DNA of 64,000 nucleotides from Lichenicoccus sp965276875 (lineage in GTDB: Bacteria; Pseudomonadota; Alphaproteobacteria; Acetobacterales; Acetobacteraceae). Each line of letters begins with the position of its first letter. Position 1 is the stretch's first letter. The notes under the pieces were generated by a model that saw nothing but the letters and a program-made list of their open reading frames with translations, ran no database searches and was not told where the DNA came from. A program made the translations under genes and the position numbers. Shown here piece after piece: positions 44,513-54,278 of this stretch. Where the stretch lies: assembly GCF_965276875.1 (NCBI RefSeq), contig NZ_OZ255701.1, positions 2,914,001 to 2,978,000 on the forward strand, given 5' to 3'.

Positions 44513-45733
44513 GTGGGCCCGCAGGAGGCAATCACGCCCATACGATTTCGGCTGGATGATCCCGAAATCCAGAAGCATCCTTATCGATATTATCCTATGC
44601 TGCGCGAGCAAGCCCCCGTGCTCAAGAGCGTGCTCGGCGGGCAACCGTGCTGGATCCTGAGTCGTCGCGAGGACATCATCAAGGTGCTGATGGACCCGGC
44701 AACCTTTTCCAGCCGGACCACGCCGATCTCCAACATGCTGTTCTCCGATCCGCCGGAGCATGGACGGTTGCGCAAGATGGTCGCCGACATGTTCACGCGG
44801 GCCGCCGTGCTGCCGCTGCGTGCGCGGATCGCCGAACAAGCCGATTTGCTGCTCGGCTCGGTCCGGCAAGCGGAAGGCTGCGACGTTATAGACGATTTCG
44901 CCGGGCCGCTCACGGTGACGATGATCGGGCTGATGCTGGGCATCCCCGTCCTCGCGGTCGAGCGGCTGCGTGAGCTGACCCGGCTGCAGATGGACTTCGT
45001 GCTCGCGATCCGGTTGGGGCGCGCGCCGACCGAGGAGGCGCGCCTTGGCAGCGAGCGACTGACTGGTTTCATGTCGGAGATCATCCGGTCGCGCCAGTAC
45101 GAAGACGGCGGCGTCGTGGCCGCGCTCGCCGAGCAGTTCGCCCGCGGCGAGCTGACGCAAGCGGATTGCGCCCAGTTCGCGGTCATGCTGCTGATCGCCG
45201 GCCATTCCACCACCACGAACCTGATCGGCAATGCCATCTTCCTGCTTGCGCAGCGCCCCCAGGACATGGAGCGGTTGCGCGGCGACGAGACGTTCGCGCA
45301 GGCCTTCGTGGAGGAAGTGCTGCGCACCAGGCCTTCGTTCCATCGCAGTATCCGTGTCACCACGCGGGACGTCGACGTGGCGGGCGAGACGATCCCGGCC
45401 GGCGCTGTCGTGCGCCTGCTCCTGGCCTCCGCCAACCGGGATCCGGCGGCCTTCCAGGATCCGGAGACATTCGACCCCGATCTCAAGCGCCGCCAGCATT
45501 TCTCCTTCGGCCAGGGCATTCACGCCTGCCTGGGCAGCTGGCTGGCGCGGCTGGAGGCGGTGACGGCGCTCGGCGTGTTCTCCCGGCACGTCGCCGCGGT
45601 CGCCATCGACCCGAACCGGTTGACCGTCGCCGTTTCAGGGGGGACGTTCAACGAATTCGGCTTCGAACATTTGCCCGTCCGGCTGACCGCACGGACGCAG
45701 GCGGAGCAAGACCGGGAAGGATGCGGGCCCTGA
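44513..45733 (+). CDS. cytochrome P450
   Basis: 406-residue class I bacterial P450. The I-helix oxygen-binding motif is LLIAGHSTTTNLIG, the ExxR motif is EEVLR, and the heme-ligating cysteine is in FSFGQGIHACLGSWLARLE. Such P450s use a [2Fe-2S] ferredoxin and a reductase. GTG at 44513 is favoured because AAGGGAGA lies upstream. An in-frame ATG exists at 44465. The substrate could be a terpenoid or other hydrophobic ring compound; this is not determinable from sequence. Confidence 0.88.
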   Translation: MGPQEAITPIRFRLDDPEIQKHPYRYYPMLREQAPVLKSVLGGQPCWILSRREDIIKVLMDPATFSSRTTPISNMLFSDPPEHGRLRKMVADMFTRAAVLPLRARIAEQADLLLGSVRQAEGCDVIDDFAGPLTVTMIGLMLGIPVLAVERLRELTRLQMDFVLAIRLGRAPTEEARLGSERLTGFMSEIIRSRQYEDGGVVAALAEQFARGELTQADCAQFAVMLLIAGHSTTTNLIGNAIFLLAQRPQDMERLRGDETFAQAFVEEVLRTRPSFHRSIRVTTRDVDVAGETIPAGAVVRLLLASANRDPAAFQDPETFDPDLKRRQHFSFGQGIHACLGSWLARLEAVTALGVFSRHVAAVAIDPNRLTVAVSGGTFNEFGFEHLPVRLTARTQAEQDREGCGP

Positions 45734-46695
45734 CAACGGCACAAAGGATCGACGTCCACCAGCACGTCCTGCCGCCCTTCTGGGTGGAGGCGCTACGGCA
45801 ACGCAAGTCGGTCCATCGGCCGCCGGCCTGGTCGCCGGAGGCGGCACTCTCCTTCATGGACTCGCGGCGCATCGGCAAGGGCTTCCTGTCGCTGACCGCG
45901 CCAGGGGTTGAGGCGTGGGCACCGGACGATCGCCGCACGATCGCCCGCGACGTCAACGAGTACACCGCGGGCCTGGCCCGACGGTGGCCGGACCGGTTCG
46001 GCCATTTCGCGACGTTGCCGCTGCCCGACATCGAGGGAGCGCTGATCGAGGTCGCTTATGCGATGGACACGCTCGCGGCCGACGGCGTGGTGCTGCTGTC
46101 CAACTACGGCGATCGCTTCCTCGGCGATCCGTCGTTCGAGCCGCTCTGGGCGGAACTCGACCGCCGCTCCGCCGTCGTCCTCATCCATCCCACGCGCACC
46201 TCTCTCCCGCCGATCGAGGGTATCCCGGCGCCGTTCATCGACTTCCCGTTCGCCACCACCCGCACCGCCTGCGACATGGTGCTGAAAGGTGTCGTCGACC
46301 GGCACCGGGCCATGCGGGTGATCCTGTCGCATGCGGGCGGCTTCCTGCCCTACGGGGTGCACCGCTTCGTTGCATGCGCGACCACGCTGCCCGGCTCGCC
46401 CGCCTCGGACGCGCTGATGGATGGGTTCCGTCGCTTCTATTTCGACACTGCGCTGTCTTCCAGCCCGACCGCCATCCCGAGCCTGAAGGCCTTCGCGGAC
46501 CCCTCCCGTATCCTGTTCGGGAGCGACTTTCCCTATGTGCCGGGAGGTCCAGACGAGCAGTTCACGTCCTTGCTTGATGCGAACCGCGTCCTGTCCGAGG
46601 CCGAGCACGCCAGCATCGACTGCGGCAACGCGGAGGTGCTGTTCGCGGCGGCGTCCCCGAGCGGGCCGGCGCCGAATGCCCAAACCGACCGCTGA
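45721..46695 (+). CDS. ACMSD-like amidohydrolase (decarboxylase family)
   Basis: 324-residue amidohydrolase-2 family protein. Metal-binding motifs are RIDVHQHVLPP (HxH), LIHPT, ILSHAGGFLPY (His) and FGSDFPYV (Asp). This family contains 2-amino-3-carboxymuconate semialdehyde decarboxylase, resorcylate decarboxylase and lactonase-like enzymes. In a pathway with oxygenases it may decarboxylate or hydrolyse a ring-cleavage or hydroxylated product. The start overlaps the P450 end by 13 bases. Confidence 0.78.
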   Translation: MRALTTAQRIDVHQHVLPPFWVEALRQRKSVHRPPAWSPEAALSFMDSRRIGKGFLSLTAPGVEAWAPDDRRTIARDVNEYTAGLARRWPDRFGHFATLPLPDIEGALIEVAYAMDTLAADGVVLLSNYGDRFLGDPSFEPLWAELDRRSAVVLIHPTRTSLPPIEGIPAPFIDFPFATTRTACDMVLKGVVDRHRAMRVILSHAGGFLPYGVHRFVACATTLPGSPASDALMDGFRRFYFDTALSSSPTAIPSLKAFADPSRILFGSDFPYVPGGPDEQFTSLLDANRVLSEAEHASIDCGNAEVLFAAASPSGPAPNAQTDR

Positions 46696-46709
46696 AAGGC
46701 AGAACGACC

Positions 46710-47027
46710 ATGCCCGCACTGACCCTGATTACCCGTGAGGGCGAGGAAAAGCAGCTCGACGGCAACGAAGGCTTGTCGGTCATGAAAGTTATTCGTGCCG
46801 GTGGCATCGACGAGCTGCTCGCGCTGTGCGGCGGATGCTGCTCGTGCGCGACGTGCCACGTGTACGTGGACGACGCCTTCCTTGACCGCTTGCCGGCCAT
46901 GAGCGATGACGAGAATGATCTGCTCGACAGTTCAGGACACCGGACACCGGCCTCGCGGCTGTCCTGCCAACTCCCGTTCGTGGCAGCACTCGATGGGCTG
47001 CGCGTCATCATCGCGCCTGAGGATTGA
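46710..47027 (+). CDS. [2Fe-2S] ferredoxin (adrenodoxin type)
   Basis: 105-residue ferredoxin. The cluster-binding cysteines are C40, C46 and C49 (CGGCCSCATC) and a later C in RLSCQLPF, giving Cx5Cx2C...C as in adrenodoxin/putidaredoxin. MSDDENDLLD matches the acidic partner-binding helix. It should deliver electrons to the P450 (or to the Rieske oxygenase). ATG 46710. Confidence 0.9.
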   Translation: MPALTLITREGEEKQLDGNEGLSVMKVIRAGGIDELLALCGGCCSCATCHVYVDDAFLDRLPAMSDDENDLLDSSGHRTPASRLSCQLPFVAALDGLRVIIAPED

Positions 47028-47029
47028 GC

Positions 47030-47905
47030 GTGTCGGACGCCCCTACCAAGGAATATGACGTCATCATCGCCGGCGCCGGCCATGGGCGGGCCCAGGCCGC
47101 GGCGGCGCTGCGCACCCGCGTGGACGCGGACCGGATGCGGGCCGAACTGGGTGGAGTGCGCCGCCCAGTCGTGATCGGTGGCGGCTATGCTCGCCAAGAT
47201 TGGCAAGCGCCGTACGGTGCTGGAAGCGCAGGACCGCCACTGGCGCGCGTCGCCAGCGAGCCGCTGTCGCGCTTTTATAAGACCGATCACCGGGCGAATG
47301 GGGTTGGCGTGCGGCTCGGCGTGGCGGCGAGTGCATCAAGGAGGCAGGCGGCCGGGTTTGCGGCGTCAGGCTTGCGGACGGGGAGGTGCTCGCCTGCGAC
47401 CTGGTGGTGGTCGGCATCGGGATCGTCCCGTCGGTCGAACCGCTGCTCGCGGCGGGTGCCGCGGGCAATAACGGGGTCAGCGTGGATACCCAGCGCCGCA
47501 CCAGCCAGCCCAGACGTGTTCGCTGTCGCCGACTGTGCACTGCACCTCAACCGCTACGCGGCCGGCGGAGCGATCCGGCTGGAGTCGGTGCAGAACGCGA
47601 ACGACCAGGCGACAATCGTCACCAAGGCTCTGACCGGCGCACAGGTGGCCTACGACGCGGTGCCATGGTTTTGGTCATATCAGTACGATTTGAAGTTGCG
47701 GACGATCGGCCTGTTTGTCGGGCATAGCCAAGCGGTCGTGCGCGGTGATCCCGCTACAGCAGCTTCTCGGTCGCCGACCTCGGGCATGGCAGGGTGATCG
47801 CCTTTTTCTGCGTCAACGCGCTGAAGGACTTCGTGCAGGGCAAGCGGCTCGTCATCAGCGGTTTCAAAGTTGATCCAGCGGTGCTCCGGGACGCAAACCA
47901 TGCTC
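47030..47905 (+). pseudogene. decayed ferredoxin reductase
   Basis: FAD-dependent ferredoxin reductase fragments scattered over several frames. The N-terminal fragment reads EYDVIIAGAGHGRAQAAAALR. A gap of roughly 100 residues follows (compared with a usual length of about 400). RRPVVIGGGY, AKIGKRRTVLEAQDRHW and EVLACDLVVVGIGIVPS occur in shifted frames, as do DVFAVADCALHLN and AIRLESVQNANDQATI. FSVADLGHGRVIAFFCVNALKDFVQGK in the last frame ends near 47905. Both FAD- and NAD-domain remnants are visible. No intact enzyme can be made. It directly follows ferredoxin. Confidence 0.85.
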
Positions 47906-48261
47906 ATAGGCAATCGCTGGTTCATGGCAGTCCAGGAACGCGGGACATAAGGCCAGCTTATCGCCATGCAGCCTTTCTGATTTCCGGCTTCGGTCGCTTT
48001 GCACTAAAACAAAGGTTGGTTGCGAGGAGATGGTGCAGACGGCACTGGCATCGTACACGCACCGGAACGACCGCTCGCATCGGTCATGAAGGAACAGGCA
48101 ACGGCGTCGCGTTTGAAGACCATGAAACTAGGCAGCTTTACAATATAACTAGACAGCAGAGGTTTGCCAAGTAACAATTTCGCATACCGCAAATGAATCT
48201 GAAAAAATCAATAAAAGCCAGAGCGGCGCAAGACGTTCAGGGTCCGGGAGAGAAAACACAT
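47906..48261. other. upstream region of the porin gene, nothing identified
   Basis: About 355 bases of lower GC with no convincing gene. It includes stretches such as TTTGCACTAAAACAAAGG and a purine-rich SD-like GGGAGAGAAAA before the porin ATG. No operator or promoter was recognised. Confidence 0.45.
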
Positions 48262-49821
48262 ATGCGTTCCAACATCTGGATTGCGTCTGCATCAGCAATG
48301 CTTGCAGCCTACTTGGTGCCTATGGGCGCTCGTGCAGGCGATCCGACGTCTGTCAGTCTCGCGACGAGTGCCGTCACCGACAACACCACCTCGACCGCAA
48401 TCATCGCGCAAGCAGGATTACCTCACTCCGCGAGCGGACCAAGCCCCGGAAACGGGGGCAGCGCTTCGGGCCTGTCCACAAACCCGAGCAATAACACCAC
48501 CGGGGGTCAATCCCTGACAGGTGTCCCGCTTCCGCTCTCGGGTCCGCCGCTTACCGGTCTCTTCCCATCGTTGGGCCGGACACTGCTGGACGACGGGATC
48601 GAGATCCACGGGATATCCTTCGATCATTTCCTGGCAAACCCTACGGCCGGAAACATTACCGGACAGACGTATAACTTCGCTGTCGTCGCACCGGCAGTGG
48701 ACCTGGATCTTGGTAAGCTCGTCGGCGTCAGAGGCGGCAACGTGCACCTCCAGCTTACCTTCTTTGGCCTCAGAAGCAACATTCCCGCGATCATTACAGA
48801 CACCGGTGGTTTCTTGACCGGGACCCAGACGACGCCGGGTCCGAGTACCGATCCCGTCCTCCTTTCCGTCCTGACCTATGAGCAGAAACTTCTTGGCGAC
48901 AGGCTATCGATCGAAGCGGGCAGAACCAATGTCTATCACTACTTCCTTATTCCCAATTCGATCGACGTATTTACCTACTTCGCAAGCACCTTCAACGTCG
49001 TCGGTAACTTCAACTCGAATCCATATCCGACCTGGGGTGGCCGTGCCACCTACCACTTTACGCCAACATGGTATGTTCAAGGCGGCGCCTTCGAGGACGA
49101 TTTCTACCGCTCCATCTACAATCCAAACGATCTTGGTGGCGTAGACCCTGCTGGCGCCCAGATCCTGGGAGAGGTCGGTCACCGGAGCGAGTTCTCCAAC
49201 GCAGCCTATCCTTCCAATCTGGAACTCGGAGCAGAGTGGAACACCCGAAGCGGCTTTAATCCCCACGTCAACGTCAAGGGTGCGGCAGTCCTCGCTTCCA
49301 AGCGTAATGAGGCAACTGACTATCCGGGCGGTGGCGTCTTCTTTTTTCAGGGGCAACAGGTCCTTTGGCGAGGAGCCAGGAAGGCCTACGGGCCGCCCAC
49401 AAATATCGCTTTGTATGGCTCGGTCGACGCATCGTTTGATAAGCCGCAACCCATCGATATGGATGCCTTGGCGGGCATAAACTTTACGGGGTTTGTACCG
49501 GGACGCCCCTTCGACGTTCTTGAACTTCAAGCCCATTATCAGCGGTTGAGCGCGATCGAGGCCAACTACGAAACACGGACCCAGAACAGATTCGCCGGTC
49601 CCGGTCCCGCCCAAAGCCGCAACGGGTATGCTTTCGAGGTTGTCGGAAACATACAATTAACGCCTTGGCTCGGGCTGAGGCCGAACGTACAATATTTTGT
49701 CGATCCTGATAATCTCTTTGATCCGGCGCAGCGGAGGCGGCCGAGCGACGGGTTCGAGGCTGGCGCACTGGCGATCGTCTCGTTGGGTAAGCTGCTCGGA
49801 ACGAGTAACAAGCCTTTCTGA
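48262..49821 (+). CDS. outer-membrane porin, OprB-like (carbohydrate-selective family)
   Basis: 519-residue secreted protein. The signal peptide MRSNIWIASASAMLAAYLVPMGARAG precedes a Ser/Thr/Gly-rich N-terminal stretch. A beta-rich barrel-like body follows (VNVKGAAVLASKR, ELQAHYQRLS, FEVVGNIQLTPWLGLRPNVQYFVDPDN). The sequence fits the OprB-like porins of acetic acid bacteria. It probably lets the catabolic substrate or sugars cross the outer membrane. ATG 48262 is preferred to an upstream in-frame ATG (48193). Confidence 0.75.
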   Translation: MRSNIWIASASAMLAAYLVPMGARAGDPTSVSLATSAVTDNTTSTAIIAQAGLPHSASGPSPGNGGSASGLSTNPSNNTTGGQSLTGVPLPLSGPPLTGLFPSLGRTLLDDGIEIHGISFDHFLANPTAGNITGQTYNFAVVAPAVDLDLGKLVGVRGGNVHLQLTFFGLRSNIPAIITDTGGFLTGTQTTPGPSTDPVLLSVLTYEQKLLGDRLSIEAGRTNVYHYFLIPNSIDVFTYFASTFNVVGNFNSNPYPTWGGRATYHFTPTWYVQGGAFEDDFYRSIYNPNDLGGVDPAGAQILGEVGHRSEFSNAAYPSNLELGAEWNTRSGFNPHVNVKGAAVLASKRNEATDYPGGGVFFFQGQQVLWRGARKAYGPPTNIALYGSVDASFDKPQPIDMDALAGINFTGFVPGRPFDVLELQAHYQRLSAIEANYETRTQNRFAGPGPAQSRNGYAFEVVGNIQLTPWLGLRPNVQYFVDPDNLFDPAQRRRPSDGFEAGALAIVSLGKLLGTSNKPF

Positions 49822-49892
49822 GACCCTTGGTTTACGTCGATCAACACCCGGACTGCGTCGCTGTCCGCAACTATAGCCGCAAGGAGAGGATA

Positions 49893-51305
49893 ATGTCGGT
49901 CAGCCTTCGAGACGCGATGAATGAGGCGCGTATCGGACGCCTCCAGTGGGCAGTGGCTGCCATGCTGATCGGCGTCATGATGCTGGACGGGTTCGACCTC
50001 CAAATTGCGGCCTTTTCTGCCACCAGACTGATGTCGGAGTGGCATTTGAGCAAGCTTCAGTTCTCACCGTTGCTCGCCGCGGCGATGATTGGCATGGCGT
50101 TCGGCAGCTTGCTCGGGAGCTGGGCGGGGGATCGGTATGGTCGCAAACCCTCTCTCGTGGCGAGTGTAGCCTGGTTTGGCGCGATGACCTTGATCTGCGC
50201 CACTGCGAGCAGTCCAAGGACATTCATTCTTTACCGTTTTCTGAGCGGGCTCGGGCTGGGAGCCGCCTTTCCGATCGCGACGACGCTGATGAACGAGTGG
50301 ATGCCGCCTCGGGCCGCCGGCAAGGCCATCAGCATCATGACGCTCGGCATACCGGCGGGCATCGTGGTCGGCGCGTTGGCGGCCTCACGATTGCTGCCGC
50401 GATTTGGCTGGCACTCGTGTTTCGCCGGCGCCGGCATCCTCTGCCTGCTGTTTTCGCTTTGCCTGTTATGGCAGCTGCCGGAATCTCCGGGTTACCTCCT
50501 GCTCAAGAACCGCCAGCAGGAAGCATACGCAGTTTTGTCGAGAGCGTGGAAGCGGTCGGTTGATAATCGCCCGGACGTCTTCCGGTTGGAGCCCAAGCGG
50601 GAAAGTGGGCGTGGGTTGCTCCGGAGGAGCAATGCCAGAGTGAACCTTGGTCTTTGGCTCGGTGTCCTGTCCGCCAGCTTCGGGACCTACAGCATAGGGA
50701 GCTGGGTGACCGTTATACTTGTGGGCTTGCGGCTTCCTCTTGCAACGGCGTTGCGCGGACCTCTGACGTTCAGTCTGTCGGCCATATCAGGCGCGCTTGT
50801 TGTCGGCTGGTTGCTGCTTCGCCTGGGTTCTCGCCTTACCATGCTTCTACTCGCTCTTCTCATCCTCGTCAGCGCTGCCGCCATGAGCGCGGCCGCGTAC
50901 ACGCTGCCTCCCGGTGGTGACCTCTTCAGGGTGCTGTTCACAGGCCTGGCTTTCGCAGGATTTGGCTATGGCGGGTTGCAGGCGGCGCTCTATGTTCTAG
51001 CCGCTGCCGCCTATGACACGTCTATTCGCGCGAGAGGGGTAGGTGTGGCGGCCCTGATGGGGCGGCTGGGCGTGATCTTGAGCAGCTTTGTTGGGGCCGC
51101 CGTCCTCGCGCTGGGACACGAGAGCGGCTTTTTTGCACTGATCGCGGTTCTGGCTGCAGTCACGGCGGCAGGCGTTGTTGTCGTCGATCGGCACATCCCT
51201 CGTGCCGGCGGCACTTACCCAGCTCCTTCATCTCTGCCAGGAAGCTCTCCGTTTTCACCATCCCTGCCAGAAGTTGACTCGCGCCGCTCCTCAGGGCCGG
51301 CCTAA
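49893..51305 (+). CDS. aromatic acid-type MFS permease (AAHS family)
   Basis: 470-residue, 12-helix transporter. Characteristic AAHS features are GVMMLDGFDLQIAAFSATRLMSEW in helix 1 (GFD motif) and GSWAGDRYGRKPSLVAS in the first loop. YRFLSGLGLGAAFPIATTLMNEWMPPRAAGKA follows. This family imports aromatic acids such as 4-hydroxybenzoate or protocatechuate by proton symport, consistent with a catabolic cluster. AAGGAGAGG precedes the ATG at 49893. The long tail after residue 430 is low-complexity (Ser/Pro-rich) and atypical. Confidence 0.82.
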   Translation: MSVSLRDAMNEARIGRLQWAVAAMLIGVMMLDGFDLQIAAFSATRLMSEWHLSKLQFSPLLAAAMIGMAFGSLLGSWAGDRYGRKPSLVASVAWFGAMTLICATASSPRTFILYRFLSGLGLGAAFPIATTLMNEWMPPRAAGKAISIMTLGIPAGIVVGALAASRLLPRFGWHSCFAGAGILCLLFSLCLLWQLPESPGYLLLKNRQQEAYAVLSRAWKRSVDNRPDVFRLEPKRESGRGLLRRSNARVNLGLWLGVLSASFGTYSIGSWVTVILVGLRLPLATALRGPLTFSLSAISGALVVGWLLLRLGSRLTMLLLALLILVSAAAMSAAAYTLPPGGDLFRVLFTGLAFAGFGYGGLQAALYVLAAAAYDTSIRARGVGVAALMGRLGVILSSFVGAAVLALGHESGFFALIAVLAAVTAAGVVVVDRHIPRAGGTYPAPSSLPGSSPFSPSLPEVDSRRSSGPA

Positions 51306-51390
51306 GCGGGTCGTCGCTCGCGTCGGGCTGATCGCTGCTTGGCATCAGCAGGGAAGCCGTGCTGAGCCACGGCGGTAGGAAAGCTTGAGA

Positions 51391-52938
51391 ATGCCTGAAA
51401 ACATCATCGTCGAAATCGGCTCGGGGCAGCTTCGCGGACAGCTATTGGACGGCGTCGCTGCCTTCAGAGGCATTCCATACGGAGAGTCGGTCAGCGGTTG
51501 CAGACGCTGGCAGCGTTGTCGGCCCGTTCCGCCATGGAAGGGCGTCAGGAACGCCCTGGAATTCGGTCCTCGCGCAATCCAACCCGAGTCGCGCGACATG
51601 GGGGTAACCAGCTCACAGCTCGAAGCGCTGATGCTGGAAGGCAGCCCACCCGACGATCGCTGGCGCCAGCAGAGCGAGGAATGCCTGACGCTCAGTGTAT
51701 GGACACCGGAGCCACATGGAAGTCGGCGGCTTGCGGTGATGTTTTGGTGCCACGGCGGGAAGTATTTCGGTGAAACCCCGCCGGTATGGTGGTTTGACGG
51801 CGGGAATCTCGCGCGAAGCGGGGACGTGGTCGTCGTGACAGTGCGCCATCGCGTCGGCGCGCTCGGCTTCCTTCATCTGGCTGATCTGCCCGGCGGTTCT
51901 GCCTACGAGGACGCTTCCAATATCGGGATGCTCGATCTGGTGGACGCCCTGAAATGGGTGCGGCAAAACATCGCGCAGTTCGGCGGAGATCCAGAAAACG
52001 TGACGGTCTTCGGGGAGTCCGGAGGAGCGCTGAAGGTCTCGGTTCTTCTGAGAATGCCCGACGCCAGAGGCCTGTTTCACAAGGCGATCGTCCAGAGCGG
52101 GTCCCAGATGGTAGCCCTGTCCCGCGACGAGGGAACCGGAAATGCGCGCGCTCTGCTTGCCGAACTCGGCTTGGGACCTGACGACGTTCCCGCACTGATT
52201 GCCATTCCTCCCGAGGATCTGGTCAGGGCGCAGGTCCGCTTGGTCCCGAACCTTTGGCGGCGATCGAGGGATGTTCGATCCGCCGAGTTCGAGCCAATTA
52301 TCGATGGGAGGACGTTGCCGCTCGACTCCTTCGGCCCGGCGGCATGGCCGGTCAGCGACGACGTGCCGCTGCTTGTAGGAACGTGCGCCAACGAAACCAC
52401 CTTCCTGCTCTCATCCCTGTCCGAGGTGTTCGAGATGGGTGAAGCCCAGATGCGCGGTATGATCGCCGGCATGTTCGGCGATCAGGCCGATCAGGTCTTG
52501 AATACATACCTGGCGAACCGGCCAGGCGCCAGACCAAGCGAGATCCTGTTCGCCATCACCGGGGACTTCATCTTCCGGCGCCGCGCGATCCGAATGGCGG
52601 AACTGAAGGCCGGGCAGCACGGCGCTCCAGTCTACATGTACGTGCTTGAGTTCCGGACGGACGTGCATGGCGGGGTATACGGAACACCGCACATCCTCGA
52701 TCTGCCTCTGGTCTTTGCCCATCCGGATCATCCGATCCTGGGCAGCGACCCCGCGCGATTTGTTGTTTCCAGACAAATGAGCGGAGCGTGGACGGCCTTT
52801 GCCCGCACCGGCAATCCGAACATCGATCTTCTCCCCCACTGGCCAGCCTACACCACCACGGACCGCGCGACGATGCATTTCGAGGAACATGCGCGGCTCG
52901 TCCTGGACCCGCGATCGTCCGAACGGATCCTGTGGTAA
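51391..52938 (+). CDS. type B carboxylesterase
   Basis: 515-residue carboxylesterase. The catalytic Ser lies in VTVFGESGGALK (GESGG), the acid residue is probably in VGTCANETTF, and His in GTPHILDLPLVFAHPDH. Other conserved parts are FRGIPYGESV and ECLTLSVWTPE. It hydrolyses esters, perhaps releasing an acid for the oxygenases. It follows the MFS gene by 85 bases. ATG 51391 is chosen over TTG 51385. Confidence 0.85.
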   Translation: MPENIIVEIGSGQLRGQLLDGVAAFRGIPYGESVSGCRRWQRCRPVPPWKGVRNALEFGPRAIQPESRDMGVTSSQLEALMLEGSPPDDRWRQQSEECLTLSVWTPEPHGSRRLAVMFWCHGGKYFGETPPVWWFDGGNLARSGDVVVVTVRHRVGALGFLHLADLPGGSAYEDASNIGMLDLVDALKWVRQNIAQFGGDPENVTVFGESGGALKVSVLLRMPDARGLFHKAIVQSGSQMVALSRDEGTGNARALLAELGLGPDDVPALIAIPPEDLVRAQVRLVPNLWRRSRDVRSAEFEPIIDGRTLPLDSFGPAAWPVSDDVPLLVGTCANETTFLLSSLSEVFEMGEAQMRGMIAGMFGDQADQVLNTYLANRPGARPSEILFAITGDFIFRRRAIRMAELKAGQHGAPVYMYVLEFRTDVHGGVYGTPHILDLPLVFAHPDHPILGSDPARFVVSRQMSGAWTAFARTGNPNIDLLPHWPAYTTTDRATMHFEEHARLVLDPRSSERILW

Positions 52939-53053
52939 GGGTGTCCTATAATCGACCCCGACTGTTGCACCATCGCCGACTGGGTCAGGATGCGGACGTC
53001 CGTTCGGTGGAGCAAGCCGACAGCCGGGTTATCCATTGAAGCAAGGCAAACCG

Positions 53054-54169
53054 ATGTTCGATCTTTCCGAGGCTACTGCGCGGTGGGCGCGGGTAAGCCA
53101 GATGATGCAGTCCAACGATCTGGATTTGGTGCTCGCAACCGACTTGTCGCGTGACGAAATCCTGCTTGGCCATGCAAGGTGGCTTACGGGCTACATAGCC
53201 ATTGGCGGCCCGGCGGCAGCGCTGGTTCACCGAAACGGGCATGTCGAGCTGATCTCGGAACGGATCGGTATGATGGTGCCGGAGTACTACAAGGCGCACG
53301 CGTTGCCGATCGAGCCGATCGAGGGTTTCTCGCCGGCTCTCCTGGCCGAGCGTATCACGCGCCACCGACCCCGCCGGTTGGGGATCGCGGAGCCGCAAAC
53401 ACTTTCGTCTGCGATCGCCGGATCGCTCGGCGGCCAATCGGCACCGCCGTACCTGGTTGACGTGTCTGCGGAGTTCGAACGGCTCAGGCTGCGCAAAAGC
53501 CCGTATGAGATCGCGTGCATCCGCAGGAGTTGCGCCATCGCGGATTCCGTCTGGGCGCAGGTTCCGGACGTCTTCCGCGTGGGGCGCCGGAAGTATGAGA
53601 TCATGGCCGATATAGAGCATCTGGTGCGCATGCAGGGCTCCGAAGGCGGCTTTCACTTGATCTTGCCGTTGCCTTTTGTGGGTAGGCCAATGCAATCACT
53701 CGCGTCGGACGACCGGATCGACGCGAACGCGCGCTACCTTCTTGAGATCTCACCGCGGTACGATGGCTACTACTCGCAATTGACGGTGCCAGTAACGACA
53801 CACCCAAACGACGACGCCGCGGTCCGCGCCTACAACGACCTGGTCGCGGCCAAGCAGGCGGCGCAGCCACACATGAAACCTGGTGCCGACCTGTCCGAAA
53901 TCGCGAAGATCGTCGCAGGATTCCTGAAGGAACGGGGGCGGGCGATGACGTCGCTCTCGCTCGGCCATTTCTGCGGAATGGCCCTCGAAGAACCGCGCCA
54001 CGACCCTAATCGACCCTTCCTCCTGGAGGAGGGCATGACCCTGATCTTCCATCCCATCCTGGCCGACCCGGAACTCCGCTCCCTGATGCGTGCGGACACA
54101 TATCTTATCACCCAAACAGGAGCGGAGCGGCTCAACCACTATGGTGGCGGCATGCTCACCGGATCATGA
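53054..54169 (+). CDS. M24-fold (creatinase/Xaa-Pro dipeptidase-like) protein lacking metal ligands
   Basis: 371-residue protein with a creatinase-like N-terminal domain and a pita-bread C-terminal domain of the M24 family. The dinuclear metal sites are mostly replaced: EISPRYDGYYSQLT stands where Asp...Asp are expected, GHFCGMALEEP keeps the His, EEGMTLIFHP has His in place of the first Glu, and MRADTYL lacks the second Glu. It is thus probably a metal-free hydrolase like creatinase or a pseudo-enzyme. The ATG at 53054 follows a poor SD; an in-frame TTG is at 53036. Confidence 0.7.
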   Translation: MFDLSEATARWARVSQMMQSNDLDLVLATDLSRDEILLGHARWLTGYIAIGGPAAALVHRNGHVELISERIGMMVPEYYKAHALPIEPIEGFSPALLAERITRHRPRRLGIAEPQTLSSAIAGSLGGQSAPPYLVDVSAEFERLRLRKSPYEIACIRRSCAIADSVWAQVPDVFRVGRRKYEIMADIEHLVRMQGSEGGFHLILPLPFVGRPMQSLASDDRIDANARYLLEISPRYDGYYSQLTVPVTTHPNDDAAVRAYNDLVAAKQAAQPHMKPGADLSEIAKIVAGFLKERGRAMTSLSLGHFCGMALEEPRHDPNRPFLLEEGMTLIFHPILADPELRSLMRADTYLITQTGAERLNHYGGGMLTGS

Positions 54170-54278
54170 CGGCACTCAAGCGGATTGCGTCCAGTAACGA
54201 CGACCAAACGGTTCGTCTTGCCCTTGTGCATCGGGTCAAAGGCGTCTGAGGATTGCCCGGAATCGCAACAAGAAAGGC

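Noticed and set aside
45166..46695. 509-residue plus-strand frame starting inside the P450 gene
   Set aside because: Only the part from ATG 45721 is a real amidohydrolase; the upstream part is an out-of-frame reading of the P450.
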